From positions 1,845,501 through 1,909,500 of the forward strand of contig NZ_CP015283.1 of the NCBI RefSeq assembly GCF_002094975.1: a stretch of 64,000 bases of DNA. Reading direction: 5' to 3'. This DNA comes from Streptococcus salivarius (lineage in GTDB: Bacteria > Bacillota > Bacilli > Lactobacillales > Streptococcaceae). Below the pieces are notes generated by a model. The model was not told where the DNA came from. It worked only from the letters and a program-made list of their open reading frames with translations, and did not search any database. This document shows positions 49,630 to 58,645 of this stretch, piece by piece (positions within the stretch are counted from its first letter, which is position 1; every line of letters begins with the position of its first letter). A program made the translations under genes and the position numbers.

Positions 49630-49735
49630 AGTCCCTCCCCTTTTTTATTAGTATTCACCTACAATCGATGAACAGTTACTATTTTATCATTTTCTAATCA
49701 AATAAGAAATAGATGCAAAGAAATTCTAATAAAAA

Positions 49736-49780
49736 GAATCAGCTAGCATCCCTCAATAAGGAGAAATAGCTAACTGATTC
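49736..49780 (-). terminator. Terminator of the FAD oxidoreductase gene
   Basis: Stem GAATCAGtTAGC/GCTAgCTGATTC with one mismatch and a long loop, followed by TTTTTATT on the minus strand. Confidence 0.75.
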
Positions 49781-49814
49781 ATAAATTTCAATATATTGGA
49801 GGGCTTTAATACTA

Positions 49815-50903
49815 TTAGTCTTTTTTCTTAACGTACTGAGCCACTGGATAATCTGCACTGTCCAAACTACCAGATCGGTTCATAACCAAATCAACCAAAT
49901 TTTTTCCAATAAGTGGCCCTGTCGTAAGTCCTGAAGATCCTAAACCAGAGGCGACAAAGACACCCTCAAGCTCTGGAACTTCTCCAAAGAAAGGTGAGAA
50001 ATCACTCGTGTAGGCTCTAGTTCCCACACGTTCTGAGAAGGACTTGGCCGTACTTAAGTCAGGGAAATAGGTCTTAGCCTCTTCCTCCAGACTTGCAAGT
50101 ACAGTCTCATCAACTGTCAAATCAAAGCCTTGGTCATTTTCATGGCTGGCCCCTACCGAAATCTTTCCACCAGCAAAAGGAATGACATCCAATTCGCCCT
50201 CTGGCATCAGAACAGGTAATCTACCAGTATCCATGCCCTCAAAGAAATAGTCGCGCAATTGCCCCTTTTGGGGGCGAACATCTACGTCAAAACCAAGGGG
50301 CTCGAGTGTTTGACCTAGCCAGGCACCACAAGCGAGAATGACCTTATCAAAAGTTTGCCCATTAATCTCGTAAGTGCCATTATCAAGAGGAGATAGTATG
50401 ACTAGACCCTCTACCTTTTCAAAACCAGAGGCCTCAATCAAAGTAGATGTTAATTCTGCCCCCTCCACTCTGGCACCTCCAGAAGCATAGAGATAACGGT
50501 CAAATCCAGTAAATTCAGGGAGGTCGGCAGCATTTTTTATAGAGAGTTCACCAATAATGGGTGATTCTTCTAGCCTAGTTTCTGCATGCTGATACAAACC
50601 GTCCAACTTACTATCATCTTTCTTGAGAAGGGCTACACCAGACTGATCATAGAAGCTCGTGTCATAACCATCATTTTCAAGATCTGAAACTAAATCTTGG
50701 TAAAAATCGGCTCCCAAACGGGCCATTCGATACCAGGCTTTATTACGACGCTTGGAAAACCAGGGGCTGATAATCCCTGCTGCCGCCTTGGTGGCTTGCC
50801 CGAGACCATGATCAAATACTGTAACCTCTGCGTCTTTTTCTTTTGATAAGTAGTAGGCAGCCGTTGAACCGACGATACCTGCACCAACAATTGCTATTTT
50901 CAT
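49815..50903 (-). CDS. FAD-dependent oxidoreductase (DAO family)
   Basis: 362-residue flavoprotein of the D-amino-acid oxidase/glycine oxidase/DadA fold. The dinucleotide motif is VGAGIVGSTAAYYLSKE at the N-terminus; further marks are AAGIISPWFSKRRNKAWY, ILACGAWLGQ and GLGSSGLTTGP near the C-terminus, which contacts the FAD. No membrane helix. The substrate, perhaps a D-amino acid or proline/glycine, cannot be fixed. Flanked by two terminators and probably monocistronic. Confidence 0.88.
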   Translation of the reverse strand: MKIAIVGAGIVGSTAAYYLSKEKDAEVTVFDHGLGQATKAAAGIISPWFSKRRNKAWYRMARLGADFYQDLVSDLENDGYDTSFYDQSGVALLKKDDSKLDGLYQHAETRLEESPIIGELSIKNAADLPEFTGFDRYLYASGGARVEGAELTSTLIEASGFEKVEGLVILSPLDNGTYEINGQTFDKVILACGAWLGQTLEPLGFDVDVRPQKGQLRDYFFEGMDTGRLPVLMPEGELDVIPFAGGKISVGASHENDQGFDLTVDETVLASLEEEAKTYFPDLSTAKSFSERVGTRAYTSDFSPFFGEVPELEGVFVASGLGSSGLTTGPLIGKNLVDLVMNRSGSLDSADYPVAQYVKKKD

Positions 50904-50925
50904 TTTTTACTCCATCTATTTGAAA

Positions 50926-50958
50926 AGAGCTGAGTCCTATATCAATAGGCACAGCTCT
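50926..50958 (-). terminator. Terminator of the ZIP transporter gene
   Basis: Stem AGAGCTG.G.CCTA/TAGG..CAGCTCT with one internal mismatch and a six-base loop, followed on the minus strand by TTTTC. Confidence 0.75.
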
Positions 50959-50967
50959 CTAGTATTT

Positions 50968-51801
50968 TTAACCTAAGGCCACGTCCATGACCATCATGAC
51001 GACAAAGCCAACCATGAGTCCTAAGGTGGTGACGTCAGTATTACCATTGGTTTGTGATTCAGGAATCAATTCCTCCGTTACCACAAAGATCATGGCACCA
51101 GCCGCAAAAGCCAAAGCATAAGGAATAATCGCCATCATCCACATAACAAGAGCAGCTCCCATAACAGCCCCTATAGGCTCCACGATGGCTGACATAGATC
51201 CCCAATAAAAGGCCTTGATACGAGATTTTCCATCTGCTCGAATAGGAATAGAGAGGGCTGCACCTTCAGGGACATTCTGCAAACCAATACCGATAGCTAG
51301 ACCAATGGCTCCCATGAGACCAGCAAGTGTCATATTCCCACCAGCTAGGGCACCAAAGGTAACACCAACCGCCAATCCCTCTGGAAAATTATGAATCGTG
51401 ATAGCCAAAAAGAGCAAGGCTGTTTTAGACAACTTTTTCTTACGAGGTTGAATCCCTTCTGCTTTTGAGATGTCATTTCCTAAATGCAAATGAGGAACGA
51501 CGGCATCAATTAAACGGAGGGCAACACCACCAAGCAAGAAGCCAGCTGCCGCAGGGAACCAGGACCATTTCCCATAGCCATTTTGAGTCGCATAGGTTAA
51601 AGAGGGATCCAAAAGTGACCAAAAAGAGGCCGCAATCATGACACCAGCCGCAAAGCCCATCATGATATCTAACAATTTACGACTAATATTCTTGAAGAAG
51701 AAAACAATGGCCGAACCGACAATGGTACAGCCCCAAGTAAAAAGACCTGCAAGTAAGGCCAAAAAGACCACATTTTGATGTAAAAGCCAAGTCAAAGACA
51801 C
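50968..51801 (-). CDS. ZIP family metal transporter
   Basis: 277-residue membrane protein, eight predicted helices. Metal-site motifs characteristic of ZIP (GufA-like) are IHNFPEGLAVG in helix 4 and LQNVPEGAALSIP in helix 5; the variable loop between helices 3 and 4 contains HLHLG, a possible metal-binding stretch. It probably imports zinc or a related divalent metal. It follows the Nif3-like gene by six bases, so it is in the trmK-Nif3-ZIP run. Confidence 0.92.
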   Translation of the reverse strand: MSLTWLLHQNVVFLALLAGLFTWGCTIVGSAIVFFFKNISRKLLDIMMGFAAGVMIAASFWSLLDPSLTYATQNGYGKWSWFPAAAGFLLGGVALRLIDAVVPHLHLGNDISKAEGIQPRKKKLSKTALLFLAITIHNFPEGLAVGVTFGALAGGNMTLAGLMGAIGLAIGIGLQNVPEGAALSIPIRADGKSRIKAFYWGSMSAIVEPIGAVMGAALVMWMMAIIPYALAFAAGAMIFVVTEELIPESQTNGNTDVTTLGLMVGFVVMMVMDVALG

Positions 51802-51807
51802 ATCCTC

Positions 51808-52596
51808 CTACAAATGATCAAAAGGATTAGTTGAGGACTGACTCTCAAGTATGGTCACATTCCAATCATGCTCACGTTTCCAAGCCTCAAGTTTTTCAGC
51901 AATCTTTGAGATAAAGAGGGCTTCAACATGGTGCCCAGGGTCAATAGCCAAGAGACCATTAGTAATCATTTCTTGCCCTGTATGGTAGTAAACATCACCA
52001 GTGATAAAGACTTGTGCGCCCTTTTTCAAAGCATCCTTGTAAAATCCTTGACCACTACCCCCACAAATAGCCACACGGCTAACAAGAGGATTATTATGGT
52101 CATAACGAACCAAGCGAACACTGTCCAAGCCAAAAACTGCTTTTACTTTAAGAGCAAGTTCTTCAATGGTCTGTGGCACGATATCACCCACTCGACCGAT
52201 TCCATGATTTTCAGAAGTCTGTGTTAAATAAGTGGTGTCTTTAATGTCAAGTATGTCACAAAACCAATCATTAAGCCCATCATTGACAACATCAATATTA
52301 GTATGACTCACATAGACTGCAATATCATGCTTAACCAGGTCAAGCAAAATATCTCGGTCAGGCGAAGAGACCAAATCCTTAACTGGACGGAAAATTGGAG
52401 CGTGTTTAGCAATGATAAGGTCCACACCTTTTTCAATAGCTTCAGCTACTGTATTTTCACGAACATCCAAGGTAACCATGACCTTCTGAATCTCCTTATC
52501 CAGACTGCCAATTTGCAAGCCAACCACATCACCTTCCATGGAAAGCTCCTGTGGACAAAATTCCTCATAAGTCTTGATAAGTTCACTAGCTAACAT
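51808..52596 (-). CDS. Nif3-like dinuclear metal centre protein
   Basis: 262-residue member of the NIF3/YbgI/YqfO family, which forms hexameric rings with a two-metal site. The metal-binding stretch is [11 protein letters not shown] (family HxP/HHP site, with Lys replacing the first His), and the late [29 protein letters not shown] and [10 protein letters not shown] are typical. Often placed beside trmK, as here; it overlaps trmK by 11 bases. Function in the cell is not established, although a link to GTP cyclohydrolase-like activity has been suggested for relatives. Confidence 0.92.
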   Translation of the reverse strand: MLASELIKTYEEFCPQELSMEGDVVGLQIGSLDKEIQKVMVTLDVRENTVAEAIEKGVDLIIAKHAPIFRPVKDLVSSPDRDILLDLVKHDIAVYVSHTNIDVVNDGLNDWFCDILDIKDTTYLTQTSENHGIGRVGDIVPQTIEELALKVKAVFGLDSVRLVRYDHNNPLVSRVAICGGSGQGFYKDALKKGAQVFITGDVYYHTGQEMITNGLLAIDPGHHVEALFISKIAEKLEAWKREHDWNVTILESQSSTNPFDHL

Positions 52597-53272
52597 GGTT
52601 CAAAACCTCCTTAATGGTTTGAATTTTATCTTCAATAGCTGCACGGTCAGTCTGATTGGCAAGAGGAATGGATCCTAAGGCAATCTCAAGTTTATTGATT
52701 TCTCGCTGCCATTTGAGCTGGAAAACCTGAGATTGTTCTTTCATGAGATGAGGACCAAAACGCACTTCCTTGTCTGAAAGGCTCATATGTCCAGCTTCTG
52801 CCACCATGATTTCGTAGTATTTGCCATTTTCAGTCATGATGGATTCGGCAATAATCTCAAAACCATTTTCCATCAACCAAATACGGAGATCATCTTCACG
52901 ATTATTTGGTTGTAAAATCAGACGGTCTACGCCTGTTAGTTTGTCCTTTCCAGCATCTAGGATATCCGCAATAAGACGTCCTCCCATGCCACAAATCGTG
53001 ATAGTTGTTACCTCATCAGCAGGTTCGAAGGCAGCCAAGCCATTAGCCAAGCGCACGTCGATTTTATCTTGGAAACCAGAAGCTGAGACATTAGCAAGAG
53101 CAGATTCATAAGGGCCTTTTACCACTTCACCAGCAATAGCTGAAGTAATCAAACCTTTTTCAAGTAAATAAATCGGAAGATAGGCATGATCACTGCCTAC
53201 ATCCAAGAGTTTTGCGCCTTTCGGAACATAGGTTGCTACGTCCTTGAGGCGTTGAGATAATTGTACGTACAT
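52586..53272 (-). CDS. trmK: tRNA (adenine(22)-N1)-methyltransferase
   Basis: SAM-dependent tRNA methyltransferase acting on A22. 228 residues; motif I is [15 protein letters not shown] near residue 22, with [21 protein letters not shown] and a C-terminal coiled-coil helical domain ([16 protein letters not shown]). The 11-base overlap with the Nif3-like gene is the usual trmK-nif3 arrangement of Firmicutes. Extended -10 TGATATAAT (hexamer 53305-53310) lies about 33 bases upstream of the start. Confidence 0.93.
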   Translation of the reverse strand: MYVQLSQRLKDVATYVPKGAKLLDVGSDHAYLPIYLLEKGLITSAIAGEVVKGPYESALANVSASGFQDKIDVRLANGLAAFEPADEVTTITICGMGGRLIADILDAGKDKLTGVDRLILQPNNREDDLRIWLMENGFEIIAESIMTENGKYYEIMVAEAGHMSLSDKEVRFGPHLMKEQSQVFQLKWQREINKLEIALGSIPLANQTDRAAIEDKIQTIKEVLNHVS

Positions 53273-53304
53273 GTTTCATCTTTCTATTTTTTTAAGTCTC
53301 TTCA

Positions 53305-53310
53305 ATTATA
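53305..53310 (-). promoter_or_regulatory. -10 of the trmK promoter, overlapping the preceding terminator tail
   Basis: The sequence CTTTTTTGATATAAT makes the T-tail of the GtrA terminator (53313-53368) and the extended -10 TGATATAAT contiguous, so any -35 would lie in the terminator stem. Confidence 0.6.
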
Positions 53311-53312
53311 TC

Positions 53313-53368
53313 AAAAAAGGAGGTTGGTAAGAAATGCTTTTAACACATTTCCTAACAACTTCCTTTTT
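53313..53368 (-). terminator. Long terminator after the GtrA gene
   Basis: Imperfect stem of more than 20 pairs (AAAAAGGA.GTTG.TA.GAAATG with its complement) around a nine-base loop, ending in TTTTTT on the minus strand. Confidence 0.8.
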
Positions 53369-53370
53369 GT

Positions 53371-53811
53371 TTATACTTTCTCGCCTGTAAAGACGAAAAA
53401 TTTAGAAATAATGTAGTTCAATACAATGATAAGGACCTGAGAGAACAAACTCTCGATACCATTTACCCAAGCATGACTATGACCAACAAATTGACCAATA
53501 ATTTCTGGATAGGTATCAACCAAGAAATAGGCCAGAGCCAAATCCAAGACCAAGGTCAAGAGGCGGGCTCCCACGAACTTAACAAAGCGCGTGACCATAC
53601 CTGTCTTTTCCTGATTAAAGACAAACATGTCATTTGTAAAAAAGGCAAAGATAATGGCAATCGCATTTGCTAAGACTGCTGAAAGTGCTCCTTGTTGAGT
53701 AAACTGGAAAATCAAAGTACGACTAACCATATAGACCAAAGTTGCCAAGACACCAAAGAAAAGGTACTTGAAAACTTCGGTAGCCATGAAGGCTCTCAGT
53801 TTAGCTATCAT
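53371..53811 (-). CDS. GtrA family membrane protein
   Basis: 146-residue protein with four membrane helices (FGVLATLVYMVSRTLIF, VLANAIAIIFAFFTNDMFVF, ARLLTLVLDLALAYFLV and LFSQVLIIVLNYIISKFFVF), the GtrA arrangement with NDMFVFN and NYIISKFFVF motifs. GtrA proteins help carry lipid-linked sugars across the membrane or partner glycosyltransferases. It follows glmM by only two bases, an association with UDP-GlcNAc supply. A second GtrA-type domain is fused to a transferase at 24215-25237. Confidence 0.9.
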   Translation of the reverse strand: MIAKLRAFMATEVFKYLFFGVLATLVYMVSRTLIFQFTQQGALSAVLANAIAIIFAFFTNDMFVFNQEKTGMVTRFVKFVGARLLTLVLDLALAYFLVDTYPEIIGQFVGHSHAWVNGIESLFSQVLIIVLNYIISKFFVFTGEKV

Positions 53812-53813
53812 AC

Positions 53814-55166
53814 TTAGTCCAATCCAATTTCTGCACGAACAACATCAGCAATCGTATCAACGTAGTAATTCACTTCATCATCTGTTGGTGCTTCTGCCAT
53901 AACACGAAGGAGAGGTTCTGTACCACTTGGACGAACCAAGATACGGCCATTTCCAGCCATCTCAGCTTCCATTTTTTCAATGATAGCCGCAATTGCAGGA
54001 ACTTCCATAGCCTTATCTTTCATGCTATTTTCCACACGGATATTAACCAATTTTTGTGGATAGATAGTCACTTCTGAAGCCAATTCAGACAAGCTCTTAC
54101 CTGTTTCAACCATGACTTTAGTCAATTGGATTGCTGTCAATTGGCCATCACCAGTTGTGTTGTAATCCATGATAATAACGTGTCCAGATTGTTCACCACC
54201 AAGGTTGTAGCCGTTTTTACGCATTTCTTCGACAACGTAACGGTCACCAACAGCAGTCACTGCCTTGTTAATACCTTCACGGTCAAGTGCCTTGTGGAAA
54301 CCAAGGTTTGACATAACTGTTGTCACAATGGTATTTTTAAACAACTCGCCCTTTTGTGACAAATGTTTACCGATGATGTACATCACCTTGTCACCATCAA
54401 CAATATCACCATTTTCATCAACAGCGATGAGACGGTCACTGTCACCATCAAAGGCAAGACCGATAGCTGAGCCAGTTTCTTTAACCAAGGCTTGCAACTG
54501 CTCTGGGTGTGTCGAACCAACACCAGCATTGATGTTAAGGCCATCAGGTTGGTCACCAATGACAGCGATTTCTGCGTTCAAATCAAGGAAAATATTACGT
54601 GCAGATACCGCAGCCGCACCATTAGCCGCATCCAAGGCAACCTTCATACCACCAAGGTCAACACCTGTAGCTACCAAGAATTTTTCATATTTACGAAGAC
54701 CTTCTGGATAATCCACAAGGGTTCCAAGTCCTTCAGCTGAAGGGCGTGGAAGCGTATCTTCTGCAGCATCGAGAAGGGCTTCAATTTCCGCTTCACGCGC
54801 ATCATCCAATTTAAAGCCATCACCACCAAAGAACTTGATGCCATTATCAAGAGCTGGATTATGGCTGGCTGAAATCATAACACCGGCACTTGCATTTTCT
54901 GTACGAACCAAATATGAGACACCAGGTGTTGCAAGTACTCCAAGTTTGTAGACTTCAATACCCACTGAGAGCAAACCTGCTACTAAGGCAGATTCCAACA
55001 TCTCACCAGAAATACGTGTATCACGTGCCACAAAAACTTTAGGACGGCCAGTCTCATGTTGGCTAAGCACATAACCACCAAAACGACCTAATTTAAAGGC
55101 CAATTCAGGCGTAAGTTCAACGTTTGCTTCTCCACGAACACCGTCTGTTCCAAAATATTTACCCAT
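53814..55166 (-). CDS. glmM: Phosphoglucosamine mutase
   Basis: Converts glucosamine-6-phosphate to glucosamine-1-phosphate for UDP-GlcNAc and peptidoglycan. 450 residues. The phosphoserine site is ISASHNP (Ser101), the metal site is DGDSDR, and the C-terminal phosphate-binding loop is [11 protein letters not shown]. Third gene of the conserved cdaA-cdaR-glmM cluster but with its own promoter. The canonical start [12 protein letters not shown] leaves the only good Shine-Dalgarno site (AAGGAGG, 55197-55203) 30 bases upstream, with a hairpin between. Confidence 0.97.
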   Translation of the reverse strand: MGKYFGTDGVRGEANVELTPELAFKLGRFGGYVLSQHETGRPKVFVARDTRISGEMLESALVAGLLSVGIEVYKLGVLATPGVSYLVRTENASAGVMISASHNPALDNGIKFFGGDGFKLDDAREAEIEALLDAAEDTLPRPSAEGLGTLVDYPEGLRKYEKFLVATGVDLGGMKVALDAANGAAAVSARNIFLDLNAEIAVIGDQPDGLNINAGVGSTHPEQLQALVKETGSAIGLAFDGDSDRLIAVDENGDIVDGDKVMYIIGKHLSQKGELFKNTIVTTVMSNLGFHKALDREGINKAVTAVGDRYVVEEMRKNGYNLGGEQSGHVIIMDYNTTGDGQLTAIQLTKVMVETGKSLSELASEVTIYPQKLVNIRVENSMKDKAMEVPAIAAIIEKMEAEMAGNGRILVRPSGTEPLLRVMAEAPTDDEVNYYVDTIADVVRAEIGLD

Positions 55167-55176
55167 AATTTTATTA

Positions 55177-55203
55177 TTAGTGCTTGAGCACTAAATCCTC
55201 CTT
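55177..55203 (-). promoter_or_regulatory. Shine-Dalgarno site and hairpin in front of glmM
   Basis: Minus strand: AAGGAGG at 55197-55203, then a perfect palindrome TTAGTGCT/AGCACTAA (55177-55194), then the ATG at 55164-55166. The SD-to-ATG spacing of 30 nt would fall to about 12 nt if the hairpin folds. Confidence 0.7.
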
Positions 55204-55353
55204 AAACTGTGATGCTGTTTAGCAAGAGTCAATCTAGTGAAATCTATCTAGATAATCTAACTTTATAAGATTTCGCCAATATTTTCAACCCTTGATTTTA
55301 AACATTTTTAATTGGTTACATTTTTATGAGATTAGGCCCTCTCAGTCCCATCC

Positions 55354-55381
55354 ATTATACATGAATTTGGGGAAAATGTAA
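55354..55381 (-). promoter_or_regulatory. Promoter of glmM
   Basis: Minus-strand -35 TTACAT (55376-55381), 16-base spacer and -10 TATAAT (55354-55359), just after the cdaR stop codon. The leader would be about 180 nt and includes the SD-hairpin element. Confidence 0.65.
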
Positions 55382-55386
55382 CTCCC

Positions 55387-56352
55387 CTATTTTTGCGTGA
55401 CTTTTAAGTTAACCTTAACAGTGCCAGGCTGAACCGTAACACCTTCTGCCTTAAGGTCTATTGTTTTTGAAGTATCCTTAGTCACTTGGCTAATGTCCAC
55501 AGGGACTGTGATGCTATCAATCTTATCCATAGCTTCTTGGCTACCAACGATAGTCACATGCCCACGATCAAAGCTATAGCTGATATTAGACACATTGCTA
55601 GCCTTATCTCCAGTCAGTTCAACCTTGACAGGAACAGATTTGCTTAATTTTCTCAAATTAATCTTGGCGTGTACCTTAGCTGGTGAGATAGAACTTGCTA
55701 GGACTGTTCCATTTGCCGAAACGGCTTGAAGAACCAGGTTACCATCATAATCTTCAGACAGGTTGGAATCACCTTCCAATACTGCTTGAACATGGTCAAT
55801 CTGGTTAATGATATCTTCACTCGACGTCACTTCTACCTTGGTTTCATCCAGGCTAACTTTTTTCACTTCATAACCATTTGCCAACTTATCTGATGTAATA
55901 TTAGCTACTACATCAAAGGTCTTGCTGGCTTTTTTGCCAATAGTTGCCGTCAAGGTTGATGGAGATACCTGCGCAGACATTCCGGCTGGAAGATCCTTAA
56001 CCTGAATAGGTACTCGACTGGTTCCTTGGCCTAAATTTGACAAATCAGCAACTAATTTAAAGTGACGTGTATCACTACTTGTCTCAGTCGTTAAAGCCAG
56101 CTGTGTTGTCGCCGTCAAATAGACTTCGGCATCATAGGAATAACCACTGATAAAGTACTTATCACTATCATATTTTATATCCACAGGAACCGACTCAATG
56201 GTTTGTGTAAAGGTATTAGATGCACTTGAACTATTCTGTTTATTTTGCGCGTTCCCCGACCAGGCTGTGAAAAAGAGTACTACAGCAAAGAAGAGTGCAA
56301 CTAGTATCTGCCATAAACGATCGTTTTTAAAGAAATTTACAAAACACTTCAT
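55387..56352 (-). CDS. cdaR: CdaR (YbbR-domain regulator of diadenylate cyclase)
   Basis: 321-residue protein with one N-terminal membrane helix (LWQILVALFFAVVLFFTAW) and three to four extracellular YbbR domains, visible as repeated strands such as VPVDIKYD, VEVTSSEDIINQIDHVQA and VTIVGSQEAMDKIDSITVPVDIS. In other Firmicutes CdaR binds and modulates CdaA. The start overlaps the cdaA stop by four bases. Confidence 0.93.
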   Translation of the reverse strand: MKCFVNFFKNDRLWQILVALFFAVVLFFTAWSGNAQNKQNSSSASNTFTQTIESVPVDIKYDSDKYFISGYSYDAEVYLTATTQLALTTETSSDTRHFKLVADLSNLGQGTSRVPIQVKDLPAGMSAQVSPSTLTATIGKKASKTFDVVANITSDKLANGYEVKKVSLDETKVEVTSSEDIINQIDHVQAVLEGDSNLSEDYDGNLVLQAVSANGTVLASSISPAKVHAKINLRKLSKSVPVKVELTGDKASNVSNISYSFDRGHVTIVGSQEAMDKIDSITVPVDISQVTKDTSKTIDLKAEGVTVQPGTVKVNLKVTQK

Positions 56353-57200
56353 TTTTTGCTACCTCCAATCCAACGTTGGAAGAATGACTGACGTGGTTCT
56401 TGTTCTTTCAACAAGATAAGACTCAACTCTTGTTCAAATTCTTGAATAGAAAGATCATGGATGAAATTTCCCTTGTAAGCAATAGAAATCGCACCAGTCT
56501 CCTCAGAAACAACAAAGGTAAGCGCATCTGTTTGTTCTGAAAGACCAATGGCAGCTCTGTGCCTAGTTCCAAACTCTTTGGAAATCTTATTAGATTCCGT
56601 CAATGGCAGATAAGAACAAGCCGTCGCAACCTTGTTATCTCTGATGATAACTGCTCCATCATGAAGCGGTGTATTTGGGATGAAAATATTAATTAATAGT
56701 TCCCCAGTCACCACCGCATCAAGCGGAATCCCCGTCGCAATCTGCTCTTGTAAGGTCTGAGTCTGTTCAATAGAAACCAAGGCCCCAATCTTACGAGGAC
56801 TCATGTACTTAACAGCTTTAACAAAGGCTTGAACCAACTTCTCGTCTGAACTAACCTCTTTACTTTGCAAAAAATGCTGAGGCGTACGCCCAAAGGTTTC
56901 AAGTGCAGAACGAAGCTCTGGCGCAAAGATCACAACCGCCGCAATGGCTCCATAGTTGATGACCTGATTCATCAAATAAGAAATCGTCGTGAAGCCTATA
57001 AAATCAGAAATCAGTTTGACAAAAATAAATAAGACAACCCCTTGAACAAGGGTCATAATTTTTGTCCCTCGTAGGGCCCTAATAAAGCGATAAATTAAAA
57101 AAGCAACAATCAATATGTCCAAACTATTGACGATAACTTTCAGCGGACTATCGAAGAGTGACCGCCAAAAATCAATATCAATGGACGAAAGTATTCCCAT
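56349..57200 (-). CDS. cdaA: Diadenylate cyclase CdaA
   Basis: Makes c-di-AMP from two ATP. 283 residues with three N-terminal membrane helices followed by the DAC domain. The catalytic DGA in PLHDGAVIIRDN and the RHR in GTRHRAAIGLSE are both present. I use ATG 57200 (MGILSSIDIDFW); the frame continues three codons to a GTG at 57209. The -10 TATAAT at 57238-57243 with TG at the extended position lies upstream, on the other side of a short region shared with murT. Confidence 0.96.
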   Translation of the reverse strand: MGILSSIDIDFWRSLFDSPLKVIVNSLDILIVAFLIYRFIRALRGTKIMTLVQGVVLFIFVKLISDFIGFTTISYLMNQVINYGAIAAVVIFAPELRSALETFGRTPQHFLQSKEVSSDEKLVQAFVKAVKYMSPRKIGALVSIEQTQTLQEQIATGIPLDAVVTGELLINIFIPNTPLHDGAVIIRDNKVATACSYLPLTESNKISKEFGTRHRAAIGLSEQTDALTFVVSEETGAISIAYKGNFIHDLSIQEFEQELSLILLKEQEPRQSFFQRWIGGSKK

Positions 57201-57237
57201 ACATATCACACTTTCTTTTAATTTTTAAACAGTGTCT

Positions 57238-57295
57238 ATTATACCACGAATTCTAACTATTTTGAGACTACAATCACTACTTTTTGTGATAAAAT
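57238..57295. promoter_or_regulatory. Divergent promoters of cdaA and murT
   Basis: Minus-strand extended -10 TGGTATAAT (hexamer 57238-57243) serves cdaA. Plus-strand extended -10 TGATAAAAT (hexamer 57290-57295) serves murT; it ends only six bases before the first murT ATG. No good -35 is seen for either. Confidence 0.65.
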
Positions 57296-57301
57296 AAATT
57301 C

Positions 57302-58645
57302 ATGACTATGAAAACTACCATGGGAATTCTGGCGGGTAAAGCTAGCCATTTCGTCCTTTCAAAATTGGGACGTGGTTCAACCCTGCCTGGAAAAATTGCC
57401 CTTAAATTTGACAAAGATATTTTAGACACTTTAGCCAAGAACTACGAGATTGTCGTTGTCACTGGAACCAACGGTAAGACTCTGACAACAGCTTTGACAG
57501 TAGGTATTCTTAAAGAAGCTTTTGGTGAGATTGTGACCAATCCTAGTGGGGCCAACATGATCACAGGGATCACTTCTACTTTCCTAACAGCTAAAAAAGC
57601 CAAGTCTGGTAAGAAAATTGCTGTCTTGGAAATTGACGAGGCCAGCCTTCCAAAAATCACTGAATACATCACTCCAAGTCTTTTTGTTTTCACAAATATT
57701 TTCCGTGACCAAATGGACCGCTATGGTGAAATCTATACCACTTATCAGATGATTTTAGATGGTGCTACCAAGGCGCCTGAGGCTACTATTTTGGCTAATG
57801 GAGACAGTCCTCTTTTCAATTCTAAAGAGGTGGTCAATCCCGTGCGTTTCTACGGTTTTGACACTGAAAAACACGCCCCAGAGCTGGCACATTATAATAC
57901 TGAAGGCATTGTCTGCCCTAAATGTGAGAGTATTCTTCAGTATCGACTTAATACTTACGCTAACTTGGGTGACTATGTGTGCCTTAACTGCGACTTCCAC
58001 CGTCCAGAATTAGACTATAAGCTAACAGAGTTGACTAAAATCACCAACACAACTTCTGAATTTGTCATTGATGGACAAGATTACAAGATTAATGTCGGTG
58101 GTCTTTATAACATCTACAATGCTCTTGCTGCGGTTTCTGTCGCTGAATTCTTCGGAGTGGCTCCAGAGCAAATCAAAGCTGGTTTTGATAAGAGTCGTGC
58201 TGTCTTTGGACGCCAAGAAACCTTTAAGATTGGTGACAAATCATGTACTCTCGTACTAATTAAGAATCCCGTAGGAGCTAGCCAAGCTCTTGACATGATT
58301 AAACTTGCCGATTATCCATTTAGCTTGTCAGTCCTTCTTAATGCTAACTATGCTGATGGTATTGATACCAGCTGGATTTGGGATGCCAACTTTGAAAGCA
58401 TTCTCGAGATGGATATCCCTGAGATTAATGCTGGTGGTGTTCGCCATTCTGAAATTGCCCGCCGCCTTCGTGTGACTGGCTATCCAGAGGATAAGATTAC
58501 GCAAGCAGAAAAACTTGAAGATATTATGGCCTTGATTGAAAAACAAGATTGCGACCATGCCTATATCTTGGCGACCTATACTGCCATGCTTGAATTCCGT
58601 GATATTCTTGCTCAACGTCATGCTGTCGGAAAGGAGATGAACTAA
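57302..58645 (+). CDS. murT: Lipid II isoglutaminyl synthase, MurT subunit
   Basis: With GatD it amidates the D-Glu of lipid II to D-isoglutamine. 447 residues from the first ATG, Mur-ligase fold with the P-loop [12 protein letters not shown] (about 53-64), a zinc-ribbon-like CPKC/CLNC pair about 26 residues apart near residues 205-230, and a C-terminal DUF1727 domain. The start is unclear: ATG at 57302 or 57308, neither has a Shine-Dalgarno site, and the -10 hexamer ends at 57295. It overlaps gatD by one base (TAATG). Confidence 0.93.
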   Translation: MTMKTTMGILAGKASHFVLSKLGRGSTLPGKIALKFDKDILDTLAKNYEIVVVTGTNGKTLTTALTVGILKEAFGEIVTNPSGANMITGITSTFLTAKKAKSGKKIAVLEIDEASLPKITEYITPSLFVFTNIFRDQMDRYGEIYTTYQMILDGATKAPEATILANGDSPLFNSKEVVNPVRFYGFDTEKHAPELAHYNTEGIVCPKCESILQYRLNTYANLGDYVCLNCDFHRPELDYKLTELTKITNTTSEFVIDGQDYKINVGGLYNIYNALAAVSVAEFFGVAPEQIKAGFDKSRAVFGRQETFKIGDKSCTLVLIKNPVGASQALDMIKLADYPFSLSVLLNANYADGIDTSWIWDANFESILEMDIPEINAGGVRHSEIARRLRVTGYPEDKITQAEKLEDIMALIEKQDCDHAYILATYTAMLEFRDILAQRHAVGKEMN

